The position numbers were made by a program, and so were the translations under genes. Under the pieces are notes generated by a model. It was not told the origin of the DNA and did no database searches. It was given only the letters and a program-made list of their open reading frames with translations. From positions 1-6,874 of the forward strand of contig DCMF01000023.1 in the NCBI GenBank assembly GCA_002321305.1: DNA of 6,874 bases, written 5' to 3'. Within the stretch, counting starts at the first letter, position 1. Each line of letters begins with the position of its first letter. This document shows positions 4,829-6,874 of the stretch, one piece after another. The DNA is from Verrucomicrobia bacterium UBA1629. Its GTDB lineage: Bacteria > Verrucomicrobiota > Kiritimatiellia > RFP12 > UBA1067.

Positions 4829-6004
4829 ATGAAACGCATCGGACTGATCATCGAGCGACATTGGCACTACGGGCGGCGCCTGTGCGAGGGCATCGCCGCC
4901 TGCGCCCGCGAACGCGGCGACCTCGCCCTTGAGTTCCCCGCAGGGGGCTTCCTCGACTCGCCCCGCGACCTCCGGCGGTTTGACGGCCTCATCGCCCGCG
5001 TCTGGAGCGCACCGATGGCGGACGTCCTGAAGGCGTCGGGACGTCCGACGGTCGACGTCTACGGCGGCGTCCCGGATGCCGGGCTTGTCCTTGCAGACCA
5101 GAACGCCCGGAAGATCGGACAGCTCGCCGCGCGACATTTCATCGAGCACCGCTTCACGCGCTTCGCCTTCTGCGGCTACGCCTGCCAGCGCTACTCGGTC
5201 CTCCGCCGCGAGGCGTTCGTCCGCGCGCTCAGGCTGAACCGCTTCGACTGCGCCGTCTTCGAGGACTGCGGCTTCTCGTCCGAGAAGTTCGGGCGCAAGA
5301 TCCTCGGCAAGGGCGACTACGACTTCGGCATCAGGCCCCGTGCGCTCCAGAAGTGGCTGCGCACGCTGGAGAAGCCCGTCGCCGTCTTCTGCGCGCACGA
5401 CCTCGTGGCGCTCAATCTCGTGCAGACCTGCCAGTCGATCAGCCTCGACGTGCCGCGCGACGTGGCCGTGCTGGGCGTCGACAACGACCCGCTCCTCTGC
5501 GACTTCACGAACCCGACGATCTCCTCCATCGACCCGAACCCGTTCGGCATCGGCTTCGCCGCCGCGCAGACGCTCGCCACGTGGATCGACAGCCCGGCGA
5601 AGCGTCCGCCCGATGCGCACCCCGCGCCCGACGGGCTGGTCGAACGGGCCTCGACGCAGGTCTATCCCTTCCGCGAGCCGTGGCTGTCGGACGCGCTCGT
5701 CTGGATCCGGCGCAACGTCGCGCGCAACGTCAACGCGACCGAGCTGTTCGCCTACCTGAAGCTCTCGCACACCACGGTCGAACGCGCCTTCCGCGCGGAA
5801 CTCGGCACGAGCGTCAGCCAGGAGATCGCCAACGTCCGCATCGCGGAGGCCCAGCGGCTGCTGGAGAAGACGTCGCTGCCGCTCGCGGACGTCTGCGCCC
5901 GCGCCGGCTTCTCGTCCAAGGCCTACTTCACCGCCGCCTTCCGCGCCGCGACCGGCACGACGCCGCTCAAGTGGCGAAACAGTCCGCCGAAAAGCCAGGC
6001 CTGA
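4829..6004 (+). CDS. XylR-like transcriptional regulator (PBP-like plus AraC HTH), copy 2
   Basis: This is a 391-residue paralogue of the regulator encoded at 3214-4365, with the same layout. The sensor domain begins MKRIGLIIERHWHYGRRLCE (the strand and helix that open sugar-binding regulators of this type) and carries VAVLGVDNDPLLCDFTNPTI (about residues 212-231). The AraC-type domain runs from about residue 282 (LVWIRRNVARNVNATELFA) to GTTPLKW near the end, with CARAGFSSKAYFTAAFRAAT as the second helix-turn-helix. The role is a one-component sugar-responsive activator in the cytoplasm. It is transcribed from its own promoter, apparently leaderless, and converges with a GH92 mannosidase gene. 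Control of that enzyme or of a mannose-related cluster outside the window is plausible, but inferred from position alone. The ATG at 4829 is the only start compatible with the promoter. Confidence 0.9.
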   Translation: MKRIGLIIERHWHYGRRLCEGIAACARERGDLALEFPAGGFLDSPRDLRRFDGLIARVWSAPMADVLKASGRPTVDVYGGVPDAGLVLADQNARKIGQLAARHFIEHRFTRFAFCGYACQRYSVLRREAFVRALRLNRFDCAVFEDCGFSSEKFGRKILGKGDYDFGIRPRALQKWLRTLEKPVAVFCAHDLVALNLVQTCQSISLDVPRDVAVLGVDNDPLLCDFTNPTISSIDPNPFGIGFAAAQTLATWIDSPAKRPPDAHPAPDGLVERASTQVYPFREPWLSDALVWIRRNVARNVNATELFAYLKLSHTTVERAFRAELGTSVSQEIANVRIAEAQRLLEKTSLPLADVCARAGFSSKAYFTAAFRAATGTTPLKWRNSPPKSQA

Positions 6005-6117
6005 CTGCGACCGTACCGCACACAGCGGCGCTGCCGAATGTCATGTCGATCCGCCCCTCGTTCGTCTTCACCTCCGCCTCCGCCGCGAAGAATGCGAGAG
6101 CTAACCGCTCGCCTTCT
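6005..6117 (-). other. Convergent intergenic region with a possible minus-strand coding remnant
   Basis: Between the stop of the regulator and the stop of the mannosidase, the minus strand keeps one frame open from after a TGA near 6117. It reads AFFAAEAEVKTNEGRIDM and then TFGSAAVCGTVAVRP. It looks like the C-terminal beta-strands of a secreted carbohydrate-related protein, without any start codon and running into the regulator gene. I do not recognise the family. A weak 5-bp stem (GCGAG/CTCGC) occurs near 6094-6112, but no T-run, so no terminator is called. Confidence 0.25.
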
Positions 6118-6124
6118 CACACGA

Positions 6125-6874
6125 TTAGCGTTCGCCCGCCATCTCGAAGACGAGCTCGCCGCCCTGCGCGATGTCGGCGTGGCGGATCTTTCCGTCCGTG
6201 ACCGGCCGGCCGTTGAGCGTGACCGACTTCACGTACTTGCCCTCCTTCGTGAGGCCCTTCGCGATGACGGTGAACGCCTTGCCGTCCGCAAGGCGCAGGG
6301 TCGCGCGCGGCACCTGCGGCGCGCCAAGGACGTACTCGCCCCCGCACGGGTCGAACGGGTAGAACCCCATCGCCGAGAACACGTACCACGCGCTCATCTG
6401 CCCGCAGTCGTCGTTGCCGCAGAGCCCCTCCGGCCCGACGTGGTACTGCGTGTCGAAGACCTCGCGGATGCGTTCCGCCGCCTTTTCGGGATGGCCGACC
6501 TGCGGGTAGAGGTAGATGACGTGGTGGCTCGGCTCGTTGCCGTGCACGTACTGCCCGATCATCCCGGAGATGTCAACCGTGCAGTTCGCGCCCGCCACCC
6601 GGCTCGAAGCCCGGAAGAGCGCATCCAGCCGTTCGGTGAACGCCTCGCGTCCGCCCATCGCCGCGACGAGGCCGGGGACGTCCTGCATGACGTGCCAACT
6701 GTACTGGAAGGCGTTGCCCTCCGTGAAGTCGTTGTCGTTCTCCGCACCGTGCCCGAAGGCGTACGGGTCGAACGGCGTACGCCACGTCCCCTTCGTCGTC
6801 TTGCCGCGCGCGAAGCGGATCGACGGGTCGAAGACGTTCTTCCAGTAGCCTGCGCGCTTCGCGAAGAACGCCGC
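6125..6874 (-). CDS. GH92 alpha-mannosidase, C-terminal part (cut by window edge)
   Basis: The minus-strand frame is open from the right edge to a TAA at 6125-6127, giving the last 249 residues. It reads RAGYWKNVFDPS, then PFDPYAFG, FTEGNAFQYSWHVMQDVPGL (around 6670-6730), HGNEPSHHVIYLY (around 6510-6545) and GLCGNDDCGQMSAWYVFSAM (around 6370-6428). These are hallmark motifs of glycoside hydrolase family 92, calcium-dependent exo-acting alpha-mannosidases that trim mannose from N-glycans or mannans. The GNEP and GNDD motifs hold conserved acidic residues of the active site region; exact roles are not assigned here. The tail (KSVTLNGRPV and GGELVFEMAGER) is the usual closing beta-sandwich. Complete members are about 700-800 residues, so roughly two thirds, including any signal peptide, lie outside the window. 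The gene converges with the second XylR-like regulator, a likely but unproven controller. Confidence 0.93.
   Translation of the reverse strand, partial: AAFFAKRAGYWKNVFDPSIRFARGKTTKGTWRTPFDPYAFGHGAENDNDFTEGNAFQYSWHVMQDVPGLVAAMGGREAFTERLDALFRASSRVAGANCTVDISGMIGQYVHGNEPSHHVIYLYPQVGHPEKAAERIREVFDTQYHVGPEGLCGNDDCGQMSAWYVFSAMGFYPFDPCGGEYVLGAPQVPRATLRLADGKAFTVIAKGLTKEGKYVKSVTLNGRPVTDGKIRHADIAQGGELVFEMAGER

Noticed and set aside
4814..5770. Long minus-strand open frame (318 codons) opposite the second XylR-like gene
   Set aside because: Its translation is repetitive Arg/Glu/Val/Asp-rich sequence without domains, a usual antisense artefact in GC-rich genes; the plus strand has a clear two-domain protein.
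6088..6124. Rho-independent terminator between the convergent genes
   Set aside because: The stem is only 5 bp with a 9-base loop and no T-run follows on either strand.

Overview
The window is GC-rich DNA with short promoters of the sigma-70 type. It looks like a chromosomal accessory region of a carbohydrate-degrading gut or anaerobic bacterium. The mix of XylR-like regulators (sugar-binding domain plus AraC-type helix-turn-helix), a GH92 mannosidase, an AAA_14/DUF4143 ATPase and a Bacteroides-style split HipA operon fits the Verrucomicrobiota (Kiritimatiellae/Lentisphaeria-like). That placement is inference from gene content only, because no rRNA or tRNA is present.

Left part (1-1750): toxin-antitoxin ruins. 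On the minus strand (1-405) lie a frameshifted antitoxin fragment and an AbiEii-type nucleotidyltransferase fragment. On the plus strand (769-1665) is a hipB-hipS-hipT operon of the HipBST type. HipB and HipS look intact, but hipT loses homology after about 87 codons, before any kinase catalytic core.

Middle part (1617-4500): a two-gene cassette, AAA_14/DUF4143 ATPase then XylR-like regulator, coupled by an ATGA overlap. It is bracketed almost gene-tight by two ~130-bp copies of one repeat in opposite orientation (1617-1747 and 4371-4500). A hairpin inside the repeat is flipped relative to its flanks between the two copies. The ATPase promoter carries two dyads of the same design, one overlapping the -35 box.

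Right part (4500-6874): about 300 bp of tightly packed GC-rich hairpins, including a 67-nt nested one. Then comes a second XylR-like regulator with a promoter so close to the ATG that the mRNA is probably leaderless. A GH92 alpha-mannosidase converges on it from the right and is cut by the window edge. The likely logic is a sugar-responsive regulator beside a glycan-degrading enzyme, next to a turnover zone of toxin-antitoxin and ATPase modules joined by dispersed repeats. No transposase, integrase, CRISPR array, tRNA or rRNA was seen.
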